Origin: JBAXPV01 sp037132075
Lineage (GTDB): Bacteria; Bacteroidota; Bacteroidia; Bacteroidales; CAIXZF01
Assembly: GCA_037132075.1 (NCBI GenBank)
Contig: JBAXPV010000006.1
Coordinates: forward strand, 1 to 64,000
DNA length: 64,000 bases
Direction: 5' to 3'
Positions within the stretch are counted from its first letter, which is position 1, and each line of letters starts with the position of its first letter. The notes under the pieces were generated by a model. It worked only from the letters and a program-made list of their open reading frames with translations, was not told the DNA's origin and did not search any database. This document shows positions 41,000 through 50,292 of this stretch, piece by piece. The translations under genes were made by a program, and so were the position numbers.

Positions 41000-41563
41000 T
41001 TATCCACCAAAAAATATCACCCCCACCAAAAGTCCAACCCCAATCCCCCCGGCCCCAAAGATCCAGGCCTTTTGTTTAGATTTCCTGTTTTCACGGGCTA
41101 GTGCCTTTTGAGTGTCTTCCAGGTTTTGGCTGGCAGTTTTCAATTTTGACTGGGCTTTGTCGATGTCGTTTCGCATTCCCTGAATGGTGGACTGGGTTTC
41201 ATGCATGGTTTTGGAGCAGTCATCGGCGAGCAACTGGTATTTTGTCATGATATCTGCATAGTTCTGAGAACAGGATTGAAGGGATTTTTCATACTGTGCA
41301 GCGAGTTTCAGGCTTTCGTTGGGATCTTTGTGAAGCACATATTCTGTGGCTTGTGCCATGAGGTGGTATCGGGTTTTGTTGAGGATCCAGGCGCTGTCGC
41401 AGCTGATGCGAACGATGTCGTTATTCACAACGATCATTGCAGGTGCTGATCCCAGGCAAAAAGATTGTTCAAAATCTTTGAAGTTGGAGTTGTCTGCTTG
41501 CGAATAGCCAGCTGTTGTTATAAACAGGAAAATAAATAAATTGAGAAAGGCGATTTTGTTCAT
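41000..41563 (-). CDS. Exported coiled-coil protein with C-terminal membrane anchor
   Basis: 187 residues. A signal peptide (AFLNLFIFLFITTAGYSQ) is followed by a region with two Cys (SFCLGSAPAM, RISCDSAWIL), then a long heptad-rich coiled coil (residues about 110-165, MRNDIDKAQSKLKTASQNLEDTQK) and a glycine-rich membrane segment (AWIFGAGGIGVGLLVGVIFFGG) at the very end. The layout resembles periplasmic spacers anchored in a membrane by the C-terminus. No family is recognised. The next minus-strand gene upstream, at 41672-42043, also encodes a small anchored coiled coil. Confidence 0.75.
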   Translation of the reverse strand: MNKIAFLNLFIFLFITTAGYSQADNSNFKDFEQSFCLGSAPAMIVVNNDIVRISCDSAWILNKTRYHLMAQATEYVLHKDPNESLKLAAQYEKSLQSCSQNYADIMTKYQLLADDCSKTMHETQSTIQGMRNDIDKAQSKLKTASQNLEDTQKALARENRKSKQKAWIFGAGGIGVGLLVGVIFFGG

Positions 41564-41671
41564 TAGCTTGGTGTTGATGGGTTGAATGATTTAGAAAAGG
41601 CTTAAACACGGAGTCGCATGGGGTATTAAAAGGACTTACACGGAGTTTTTACAATAGGATTTTTATTAGCA

Positions 41672-42043
41672 TCAGAGTTTTTTGAGTTCGGTCTGGAGTT
41701 TTTGGAGGTCTTCTTTGTCTTTTTGAAGTTTTTCTTTGGACTTTGCATGCCTGGCTTTGGCCGACTGCTGTTCCTGCTGAAATGCTTTGTCTTTCATTTT
41801 TACTTCCAGGTTCCAGGATGCTATACGAGCCATGGAGCTGTCGATTTGCTTTTGGGCTTTATCCAGTTTTGCACGAGTGGAATCAAGAATGCTGTTAACA
41901 GAATCGAGCTGCGCCTGTACCTTTTCAATTCGTTGTGTCGTATTTGTATTGTTATCCCTGGAGATCAGAACAGTAAGGATCAGACTAACTGTGGCAATCA
42001 GGCATGCAAAAGCCACCAAAATTTTCAGGACTTTGTTCGACAT
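41672..42043 (-). CDS. Small membrane-anchored coiled-coil protein
   Basis: 123 residues from the ATG at 42043; a longer in-frame reading to 42262 overlaps atpB on the other strand and is rejected because the ATG directly begins a membrane segment (VLKILVAFACLIATVSLILTVLI). The remainder is almost wholly coiled coil (residues about 35-123, RIEKVQAQLDSVNSILDSTR; KSKEKLQKDKEDLQKLQTEL). It is divergent from atpB, sharing the 100-bp upstream region. Function is unknown; its position next to the F0 genes is the place where some bacteria carry assembly factors, but nothing in the sequence shows that role. Confidence 0.7.
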   Translation of the reverse strand: MSNKVLKILVAFACLIATVSLILTVLISRDNNTNTTQRIEKVQAQLDSVNSILDSTRAKLDKAQKQIDSSMARIASWNLEVKMKDKAFQQEQQSAKARHAKSKEKLQKDKEDLQKLQTELKKL

Positions 42044-42108
42044 ATATTCGATATAAAGAAATCTAAAGGTATGAAGAAAAAAAATGTGAGAAATTTCTAT
42101 CTTTTTCC

Positions 42109-42116
42109 TATCTTTG
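42109..42116 (+). promoter_or_regulatory. -7 box (TATCTTTG) of the ATP synthase operon
   Basis: Exact TAnnTTTG match 27 bp upstream of the atpB ATG. The -33 region carries only TGTG near 42085-42088, a partial match. Confidence 0.5.
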
Positions 42117-42143
42117 CCACCTGAAAATTTCTGGAAAATATCG

Positions 42144-43250
42144 ATGAAATACTTGAAAATCAAATATTTAACCCTTGTTCTCCTGGCCTTTTCTTTTGGG
42201 CTTTCTGTGACATTTGCTGCAGAAGGAACCGAAGCAAAGCCTAAGAAGAAAGGCGGTTTCAACGCCGGTGAGATGATTATTGAGCATATTACTGATGCTC
42301 ACGAATGGCATATCATGGAAATCGGAGAGCATGCCGTTATGATTCCCTTACCTATTATCCTATTGGATCATGGTAAAATTGTGAGTTTCATGTCCTCAGC
42401 GTTTCAGCATGGAACTGCTTCATACCAGGGATATAAGATTGAACAAGAAGGTAGTAATAAGGGAAAAATTGTTCGGGTTAAAGAAGGGACAATGGAGGCT
42501 GATGCCAGCGCTGCCTTGCCGATGGATTTTTCGATTACGAAAATTGTAATGTCCTTGTTTTTAAGCCTGATCTTGCTTTGTGTGGTATTCATTTCCATTG
42601 CACGTCGTTATCAGAAAAATACACATCAGTCGCCTAAAGGCCTACAGTCATTACTTGAGCCATTGATTCTTTTTGTCAGGGACGATATTGTGATCCCTGC
42701 GATAGGGCCTCACAAATATCAGCGCTACATGCCGTTTTTGCTGACCTTATTCTTTTTTATCTTTTTTAGTAACCTCATGGGTTTGATTCCTTTCTTCCCC
42801 GGGGGAGCAAACCTTACCGGAAATATTTCAATTACCCTGGTTCTTGCCTTATTTACCTTTGTCATTACGACTTTTAGTGGGAATAAAGCCTATTGGACTC
42901 ATATTGTAAATGCCCCGGGCGTGCCTTGGTGGCTGAAGTTCCCGGTGCCGCTCATGCCTATCGTTGAGTTGATTGGTGTATTCACCAAGCCCTTCGTATT
43001 GATGGTTCGTCTTTTTGCGAATATCACGGCTGGCCATATTATCATGCTGGGTTTCATCAGCCTGATCTTTATCTTTGGACAGATGTATGCCGCGCTGGGA
43101 TATGGCGTGTCAATCGTCTCCGTGGCCTTCGCATTGTTTATGGACTTTCTTGAATTACTGGTAGCTTTTATTCAGGCATATGTTTTTACCTTATTATCAG
43201 CAATTTATTTTGGCATGGCGACTGAAGAACATAGTCATGCAGAACATTAA
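42144..43250 (+). CDS. atpB: F0F1 ATP synthase subunit a
   Basis: 368 residues from the ATG at 42144. Membrane subunit a forms the proton half-channels next to the c-ring. It has a signal-like N-terminus (YLTLVLLAFSFGLSVTFAAE) and an added periplasmic region rich in His (HITDAHEWHIMEIGEH), as usual in Bacteroidetes. The conserved Arg lies in VLMVRLFANITAGH, and the last helices contain FLELLVAFIQAYVFTLLSAIYFG. It is the first gene of atpBEFHAG, 43 bp before atpE. No atpI-like gene is seen just upstream. Confidence 0.95.
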   Translation: MKYLKIKYLTLVLLAFSFGLSVTFAAEGTEAKPKKKGGFNAGEMIIEHITDAHEWHIMEIGEHAVMIPLPIILLDHGKIVSFMSSAFQHGTASYQGYKIEQEGSNKGKIVRVKEGTMEADASAALPMDFSITKIVMSLFLSLILLCVVFISIARRYQKNTHQSPKGLQSLLEPLILFVRDDIVIPAIGPHKYQRYMPFLLTLFFFIFFSNLMGLIPFFPGGANLTGNISITLVLALFTFVITTFSGNKAYWTHIVNAPGVPWWLKFPVPLMPIVELIGVFTKPFVLMVRLFANITAGHIIMLGFISLIFIFGQMYAALGYGVSIVSVAFALFMDFLELLVAFIQAYVFTLLSAIYFGMATEEHSHAEH

Positions 43251-43292
43251 TATATAACAAAAACAATATAATTAACCTCAATCCATATCATT

Positions 43293-43553
43293 ATGTCTCT
43301 ATTATCTGTTTTATTGCAAGCAGCCGCTGATATGACTCCTATCGCTAAGATGGGTGCCGGTATCGGCGCAGGGATCGCAGCCATTGGCGCTGGTGTAGGC
43401 ATTGGAAACATCGGCCGTGGTGCCGTTGAATCAATTGCCCGTCAACCGGAAGCCGTTGGTGACATTCGGTCTAACATGATTATTGCTGCCGCGCTTATCG
43501 AAGGTGTTGCCTTCTTTGCGATCGTGGTTTGTCTGCTCGTTGTTTTCCTCTAG
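43293..43553 (+). CDS. atpE: F0F1 ATP synthase subunit c
   Basis: 86 residues, two membrane helices. Helix 1 has the glycine repeat GAGIGAGIAAIGAGVGIGNIG; the polar loop is RQPE; helix 2 holds the ion-carrying Glu70 in AALIEGVAFF. The Gln in helix 1 and the Ser after the Glu that mark Na+-binding c subunits are absent, so H+ coupling is predicted. A strong stem-loop follows in the gap before atpF. Confidence 0.97.
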   Translation: MSLLSVLLQAAADMTPIAKMGAGIGAGIAAIGAGVGIGNIGRGAVESIARQPEAVGDIRSNMIIAAALIEGVAFFAIVVCLLVVFL

Positions 43554-43569
43554 GAATACGGGCAAATCC

Positions 43570-43606
43570 GGAATCATATTCCTGCGGTAGGCAGGGATAT
43601 GATTCC
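43570..43606 (+). promoter_or_regulatory. Stem-loop between atpE and atpF
   Basis: GGAATCATATTCCTGC (43570-43585) pairs with GCAGGGATATGATTCC (43591-43606) over 16 bp with one G-U pair and a 5-nt loop. It lies 16 bp after the atpE stop and 23 bp before the atpF ATG. No T-run follows, so it is more likely a 3' stabiliser, processing site or partial attenuator than a full terminator. Confidence 0.65.
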
Positions 43607-43629
43607 ATTAACCCTTTTATTAAAGCATT

Positions 43630-44124
43630 ATGGAATTAGTTAGCCCCGGTATAGGTTTGATTTTCTGGATGACACTGTCCTTTGGGATTGTGCTTTTCCT
43701 TTTGGCAAAATTCGCCTGGAGTCCCATCATGAAAGCCTTGCATGATCGTGAGCATCACATTGATGAAGCGCTTCATGCTGCTGACCTGGCTCGCCAGGAA
43801 ATGGAAGGCATGAAATTCTCCAATGAGCAGATGATGCGCCAGGCCAAAGACGAACGGGATGTCCTCCTGAAGGAAACCCGTAAAATCACAGAAAGCATTA
43901 AAGATGAGGCTCGCCAGCAGGCACAGGCCGAATATCAGCGCATTATTGAATCAGCCAGGATCAACATCGAGAATGAGAAAATGGCTGCCATTACTGAACT
44001 GAAGAATCAATTGGGTCATCTTTCAATCGAGATTGCCGAAAAGATCCTCAGGGAAAAGATGACAAAATCTGCTGAACAAGATGCATTTATCAAAAAACTC
44101 CTCGAAGAAGTTGAGCTTAAGTAA
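43630..44124 (+). CDS. atpF: F0F1 ATP synthase subunit b
   Basis: 164 residues. An N-terminal membrane helix (IGLIFWMTLSFGIVLFLLAKFAW) is followed by a long charged helix (DREHHIDEALHAADLARQEM onwards) that forms the peripheral stalk dimer. The C-terminal part (LSIEIAEKILREKM) contacts delta. It lies 6 bp before atpH. Confidence 0.95.
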   Translation: MELVSPGIGLIFWMTLSFGIVLFLLAKFAWSPIMKALHDREHHIDEALHAADLARQEMEGMKFSNEQMMRQAKDERDVLLKETRKITESIKDEARQQAQAEYQRIIESARINIENEKMAAITELKNQLGHLSIEIAEKILREKMTKSAEQDAFIKKLLEEVELK

Positions 44125-44130
44125 TCAAAG

Positions 44131-44697
44131 ATGAAGCATTCAAAGGTTAGCATACGGTATGCGAAAGCACTTTTTGACCTCTGCCTGGAACAGAAGATCC
44201 TGGAACAAGGTTTGCAGGACATGATGCTGGTGTCAGAAGTCTATAATGAGAACCGGGAATTACGCCTTTTGCTCGACAGCTCTATTGTAAATCCGGAAAA
44301 GAAAGTATCTATTCTTCAGGAGATCTTTAAGCAAAATGTGAGTGCCACGGTTCTTGGCTTTTTGACAATCCTGGCCCGCAAGCGCCGCGAGAACAACCTG
44401 GAAGAGATCTCGTTTGAGTTCATCCATTTTTACAAAGAGCATTTCAAGATTAAAGACATTGTTGTCCGTTCGGCCCAGGCCCTGGATGAGGCCACCAGGC
44501 AGCGTATTGCTGCACTGATCCTGAACAAGACAGGCTATACCGCAGAATTTATTGAAGAAGTTGATCCTTCACTGATTGGAGGATTTGTCCTGAAGATGGA
44601 CGATATGACCCTTGACTCCAGTATCTCACGCGAATTGAAGCGACTGGAACTCGAGTTCAGGGAAAATGTTTACATAGGAAAAATTACATCACATTAA
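44131..44697 (+). CDS. atpH: F0F1 ATP synthase subunit delta
   Basis: 188 residues, normal for delta (OSCP-like). The N-terminal helical bundle begins VSIRYAKALFDLCLEQ; the C-terminal part has the family signature DPSLIGGFVLKMDDMTLDSS. It joins the peripheral stalk to the alpha subunits. atpA starts 12 bp later. Confidence 0.95.
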   Translation: MKHSKVSIRYAKALFDLCLEQKILEQGLQDMMLVSEVYNENRELRLLLDSSIVNPEKKVSILQEIFKQNVSATVLGFLTILARKRRENNLEEISFEFIHFYKEHFKIKDIVVRSAQALDEATRQRIAALILNKTGYTAEFIEEVDPSLIGGFVLKMDDMTLDSSISRELKRLELEFRENVYIGKITSH

Positions 44698-44709
44698 CAG
44701 ATAACAGAG

Positions 44710-46296
<1,587 letters not shown>

Positions 46297-46315
46297 CCGT
46301 TAAAACCAAGATGAA

Positions 46316-47200
46316 ATGCCGAGTCTAAAAGAAGTCAGGATCCGAATAGCTTCGATAAAATCCACGCAGCAGATCACCAGCGCCATGAAGATGGTGGCTG
46401 CTTCCAAGCTGAGGCGGGCTCAGAATGCTATTTTGGGCCTCAGGCCCTATGCGACCAAATTGCAGATGATGATGGGCAACCTGAGTGCATCTGCCGGGGA
46501 GACGGCTTCGGCAGTATATACCGCTGAAAGAACGCCCAACAAAGTTTTGCTGGTTTTGGTTTCTTCAAACCGTGGACTTTGTGGCGGTTTTAATGCCAAT
46601 GTCACAAAAAAGGCTACAGAATTGGTTCATACCAAGTATGCCAGTCAATATGCCAAAGGAAATGTTGAGATCCTGGCAATCGGGAAAAAAGCGATGGAGT
46701 TTTTCCAAAGACGGAAATTCACGATTGCCAGCAGTCACAATGAGATTTACGATGCCTTGAGTTTCGACAAGGTCTCTGCTATAGCAGACCAGATCCTGAA
46801 AGACTTCGCTGACAAAAAATATGACGTGGTTGAAATCGTTTACAACCGCTTTAAGAATGCCGCAGTACAACTCCTACAGGTAGAGCAATTTTTGCCCCTC
46901 ATTCCACAACAACAAAGCGCACAAAAAGATACAGTCCAGCTGGATTATATTTTTGAGCCCAGCCAGGAAGAGATCTTGGATGACCTCATTCCCCGCTCAC
47001 TAAAGATTCAGCTTTATAAAGCCGTACTGGATTCTTACGCTTCAGAGCATGGTGCACGTATGACGGCCATGCACAAGGCGACTGACAATGCAGGTGACAT
47101 CCTCAGGGATCTGAAACTCATGTACAACAAAGCGCGCCAGGCCTCGATCACCAAAGAGATCCTGGAGATCGTAAGTGGAGCGGAAGCCCTGAAAGGCTAG
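46316..47200 (+). CDS. atpG: F0F1 ATP synthase subunit gamma
   Basis: 294 residues. The rotor shaft: N-terminal coiled-coil strand (RIRIASIKSTQQITSAMKMV), central Rossmann-like domain (SSNRGLCGGFNANV), and C-terminal signature EHGARMTAMHKATDNAGDIL with YNKARQASITKEILEIVSGA. The start ATG at 46316 is used; an earlier ATG at 46311 is out of frame. The cluster ends here without atpD or atpC. Confidence 0.96.
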   Translation: MPSLKEVRIRIASIKSTQQITSAMKMVAASKLRRAQNAILGLRPYATKLQMMMGNLSASAGETASAVYTAERTPNKVLLVLVSSNRGLCGGFNANVTKKATELVHTKYASQYAKGNVEILAIGKKAMEFFQRRKFTIASSHNEIYDALSFDKVSAIADQILKDFADKKYDVVEIVYNRFKNAAVQLLQVEQFLPLIPQQQSAQKDTVQLDYIFEPSQEEILDDLIPRSLKIQLYKAVLDSYASEHGARMTAMHKATDNAGDILRDLKLMYNKARQASITKEILEIVSGAEALKG

Positions 47201-47220
47201 CCTTCCGACACCGATTCCCT

Positions 47221-47259
47221 GTTCATCCTTCATTGTTCATCCTTCATTGTTCATCCTTC
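47221..47259 (+). repeat. 14-bp tandem repeat (about 2.8 copies)
   Basis: The unit GTTCATCCTTCATT is repeated at 47221, 47235 and partly at 47249. It contains the TTCATCCTTCA word also present near 16985 and, inverted, near 20290. It follows atpG by 20 bp. Confidence 0.75.
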
Positions 47260-47300
47260 GACAAGGATGAAGTATAATATATAAAGGATGAGCGGTCCCC

Positions 47301-47341
47301 ACCTCTGACATCCCACCTCTGAATTCCGAACCCGGGTATTT
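47301..47341 (+). repeat. Dispersed repeat, left copy flanking the DUF4143 fragment
   Basis: The segment ACCTCTGACATCCCACCTCT followed by GAATTCCGAACCCGGGTATT matches, with small changes, the segment at 48019-48066 in the same orientation. It ends at the stop of the DUF4143 fragment. Confidence 0.55.
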
Positions 47342-47343
47342 TC

Positions 47344-47955
47344 TTAACGCTCTTGCATCAGGAATTGATGTGCAGGCACAACTTCCACTTCCAGTCCATC
47401 TTGTTTGATAAAGTCCTGCTTGTCAAATGTTACGATAATTCCTTTTTTTAACTTGAAAAATCGCATAGCGTTTAGCAAGCCATTCAGTTCTCTGTTTAAA
47501 TTGTCGGGGGTCAACTCGTAACAAACCTGGATCAGGGATGTCACGTTTCCGTTTTTCATCACGAAAAAATCACATTCTCCTTTATCATCAAAATAATAAA
47601 GTTCTGAATATCTACTTCGAAGATGAAGAAAGATAAGATTTTCTAATTTCCGCCCGGCATCTTCTGTCATTGTTGTTGAAATGACATTGATTAAACCCAA
47701 ATCGATGGCATACACTTTTCGTGCATTGATCAACTGTGCTTTTGTTGAATAGCTGAACATAGGTAAAAAGGAAACCAGATAGGATAGTTCTAAGTGTGAA
47801 AACCAACTGAGAATCGTACTTGTTGCACCGACAGATAAAACTTGTTTAAGCTTTGTTGCAGTGACCCGGTTTCCAATGTTCGACATCAGGTAAGAAGCCA
47901 GGCGTTTGATATTGTTTGATACAAAGATACAATAATGTTTGATACAAACAAACAA
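47344..47955 (-). pseudogene. C-terminal fragment of a DUF4143 (AAA_14-type) ATPase
   Basis: The reading frame encodes the DUF4143 C-terminal part: LASYLMSNIGNRVTATKLKQ, INARKVYAIDLGLINVIS, AGRKLENLIFLHLRSR, YYFDDKGECDFFVMKNG, LIQVCYELTPDNLNRELNGL. Full proteins of this family are about 380-450 residues and start with a P-loop ATPase; that half is absent. Only TTG can start the frame, and the region where the N-terminal half should join is made of repeated GTTTGAT(A/G)C words. It is a truncated remnant, flanked by copies of a dispersed repeat. Confidence 0.75.
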
Positions 47956-47959
47956 AAGT
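47902..47959. repeat. Four copies of GTTTGATRC-like word at the break point of the DUF4143 fragment
   Basis: GTTTGATAT, GTTTGATAC, GTTTGATAC and GTTTGATGC occur within 58 bp, at the position where homology of the fragment ends. Perhaps a footprint of the event that removed the 5' half. Confidence 0.5.
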
Positions 47960-48018
47960 GTTTGATGCGGATGTTCAGTTTTGGATGTTTGGAGTTAGAT
48001 GTTATTCGTGAGGTTTGT

Positions 48019-48096
48019 ACCACCGACATCTTACATCTGAAATCTGAATTCCGAATTCGGGCATTTCCCAAATCTGAATTGCGAACTCGGGCAATT
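48019..48096 (+). repeat. Dispersed repeat, right copies flanking the DUF4143 fragment
   Basis: ACCACCGACATCTTACATCT and then CTGAATTCCGAATTCGGGCA match the left copy at 47301-47341. A second unit with CTGAATTGCGAACTCGGGCA follows in tandem at about 48070-48096. Confidence 0.55.
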
Positions 48097-48163
48097 ACAA
48101 ACATCCTTCATGCAACCCCCGGTATTTTTTAGTGTCTTATATTTATATAAATAAGCAAACGCT

Positions 48164-48358
48164 TTGAAAAGAACCACTTTGCTTCTTGTGATACTTGGTT
48201 TTATTAGCAGCGCCTCCTTTGCACAGACTCAAACTGGCTGTGGGCAAAAAGTGCAGGTGGCTCAAAGGATGACCAATCATATGCTGTTGCAGTTGACTCC
48301 GCAGGAGCTAAATGTTAATAACCGCCTACTACGCGGTTGCGAAGGACTGGGCTTATGA
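48164..48358 (+). CDS. Possible small exported protein or gene remnant
   Basis: 64 residues from a TTG start at 48164. The first about 20 residues are a good signal peptide (KRTTLLLVILGFISSASFAQ); the rest (KVQVAQRMTNHMLLQLTPQE) looks like the start of a helical LTPEQ-type periplasmic protein that then stops. There is no ATG and no clear promoter. It may be a broken gene; confidence is low. Confidence 0.35.
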   Translation: MKRTTLLLVILGFISSASFAQTQTGCGQKVQVAQRMTNHMLLQLTPQELNVNNRLLRGCEGLGL

Positions 48359-48364
48359 TTTGAA

Positions 48365-48382
48365 TGAATTTTTAAAAATTCA
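48365..48382. repeat. Perfect 18-bp AT-rich palindrome
   Basis: TGAATTTTT followed by its reverse complement AAAAATTCA, 65 bp upstream of the first GH13 gene. Could be an operator for the alpha-glucan genes or the end of the remnant's transcript. Confidence 0.4.
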
Positions 48383-48447
48383 GTAGTTTTTTACCAGAAT
48401 TTCCGAAATTAGCCAGTTCAATTTTATTCACGATCCCAATCCTTGTA

Positions 48448-50292
48448 ATGAGAAAAATTCTTTCACTGTTAATCATTGCCATGATGTTCAGTGGTATTGC
48501 CGATGCCCAGTCTGTCATCGACCACCTCGAGCCTCCGAATTGGTGGGTAGGGATGAAAGAAACGTCACTGCAGCTGATGGTTCATGGCAAAGGGATCGCT
48601 AAGACTCAAGCCAGTATTGCTTATCCGGGAATAAAGATTCTCAAGAACACACCGTCCGGGGAGAATTACCTTTTTGTCGACCTGGAAATTACACCCACAA
48701 CCAAGCCTGGAAAGTTAGACATTCAATTTACCCTGGGAGGAAATGCGTTTACCTCATATTCTTATGAATTGAGGTCAAGGAATGCAAATTCTGCAGATCG
48801 TCAGAGCTTTGGCAATTCTGACAATATTTATCTTTTGATGCCAGATCGTTTTGCCAACGGCGATTCTGGAAATGACAATATCCCAGGGATGCTGGAAGCC
48901 GCCAATAGAAAGGATGATAATGGCCGTCATGGCGGAGACATCAGAGGCATTCGTAACTCCTTAACGTATCTGCAAAAGCTAGGGATCACCGCGCTCTGGT
49001 GTACGCCACTGGTGGAGAATAACATGCCCAGGTATTCCTATCACGGTTATGCCATCACGGATCTTTATAAAATTGATCCCCGATTCGGGAACAACGCCGA
49101 CTATTGTGCCATGGTCGATGAGGCCCACCAGCGTGGGATCAAGGTGATCATGGATATGGTGTTTAATCACTTTGGCTCAGGTCACTGGTGGATGCAGGAT
49201 TTGCCTTTCCCCAGCTGGATCCATCAATGGACCGGCTTTACCAGATCTAACTACAGGGCTGGTGTGATTACCGACCCTTATCAGTCGGAATATGACCGCA
49301 AGCAGATGAGCAATGGATGGTTTGATACCACGATGCCGGATTTTGACCAGACGAATAAATTTGTCGCCAAATATTTAATCCAAAACAGCATCTGGTGGAT
49401 AGAATTTGCCGGGCTCGATGGGATCCGCCAGGACACTTATCCTTATTCAGACAAGGAGTTTATGGTGAAGTGGACAAGCAGGATTACAGAAGAATATCCC
49501 AACTTTCATATCGTTGGGGAAGCATGGCTGAACAATACCGCGCAACTGTCGTACTGGTTGGAAGGTGCATCCAATAAAGACAATTTTAATTCACGGCTGA
49601 CCAATGTCTTTGATTTCCCGCTATCTTTCGCATTACAACAGGCTTTTAATGAAGATGACGGCTACAGCAATGGTCTCGCGCGGCTGTATGAATCGCTGAG
49701 TCAGGATTTTCTTTTCAGCAATCCCGCAAGGATGGTAATTTTTGCTGACAATCATGACATTGACCGCATGGCAACGATGCTGAAGACACCTGAAAATGCG
49801 AAGATGGCCTTGGCTTTTTTATTTACCACCAGAGGCATTCCTTTGATCTATTACGGAACAGAGATCCTGATGCCGGGTTTGAAATCCAATGGCGATGGCA
49901 CGATTCGCCGTGATTTTCCGGGAGGCTGGGCCGGGGATCGTGTCAGCGTTGTCGAAAGCAGGAACCTGAATGAGACACAAAAAGATGTCTTGTCGTACCT
50001 GACAAAGCTTTTAAACTGGCGCAAATCTTGCAAGGCTGTGCAGGAAGGGAAATTGACTCATTATATTCCTGAGAAAAGCATGTATGTTTATTTCAGGACA
50101 TTGGATAAGGAAAACGTAATGACCATCCTGAACAATAAAAATAATCCACAAACCCTGGAAACAGTTCGTTTTTCAGAGAACATGAAAGGATATTCCCGCG
50201 CAAAAGATGTGATTAGTGGTGAATTATTTACTGATTTAAAAACAATCCCTATCCCTGCGAAGTCAGCCAGGATATTACAACTCCTTCCATAA
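48448..50292 (+). CDS. GH13 neopullulanase/cyclomaltodextrinase-type enzyme (SusA-like)
   Basis: 614 residues with signal peptide (LLIIAMMFSGIADAQS). Residues about 22-110 are an N-terminal cyclomaltodextrinase-type beta domain (HLEPPNWWVGM). The GH13 barrel follows, with nucleophile Asp329 (GLDGIRQD), acid/base Glu358 (VGEAW) and Asp437 (DNHD). LMPDRFANGD and MDMVFNHFGSGHWW are typical of this subfamily. It should cleave maltodextrin or pullulan in the periplasm. Its stop overlaps the start of the GH31 gene (TAATG), so the two are translationally coupled. Confidence 0.92.
   Translation: MRKILSLLIIAMMFSGIADAQSVIDHLEPPNWWVGMKETSLQLMVHGKGIAKTQASIAYPGIKILKNTPSGENYLFVDLEITPTTKPGKLDIQFTLGGNAFTSYSYELRSRNANSADRQSFGNSDNIYLLMPDRFANGDSGNDNIPGMLEAANRKDDNGRHGGDIRGIRNSLTYLQKLGITALWCTPLVENNMPRYSYHGYAITDLYKIDPRFGNNADYCAMVDEAHQRGIKVIMDMVFNHFGSGHWWMQDLPFPSWIHQWTGFTRSNYRAGVITDPYQSEYDRKQMSNGWFDTTMPDFDQTNKFVAKYLIQNSIWWIEFAGLDGIRQDTYPYSDKEFMVKWTSRITEEYPNFHIVGEAWLNNTAQLSYWLEGASNKDNFNSRLTNVFDFPLSFALQQAFNEDDGYSNGLARLYESLSQDFLFSNPARMVIFADNHDIDRMATMLKTPENAKMALAFLFTTRGIPLIYYGTEILMPGLKSNGDGTIRRDFPGGWAGDRVSVVESRNLNETQKDVLSYLTKLLNWRKSCKAVQEGKLTHYIPEKSMYVYFRTLDKENVMTILNNKNNPQTLETVRFSENMKGYSRAKDVISGELFTDLKTIPIPAKSARILQLLP

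Noticed and set aside
42044..42262. N-terminal extension of the small coiled-coil gene to 42262
   Set aside because: It would overlap atpB and its promoter on the other strand; the ATG at 42043 directly starts a membrane segment.
43293..43553. Na+-coupled ATP synthase
   Set aside because: Helix 1 of subunit c has no Gln, and Glu70 is followed by Gly rather than Ser, so the Na+ site is absent.
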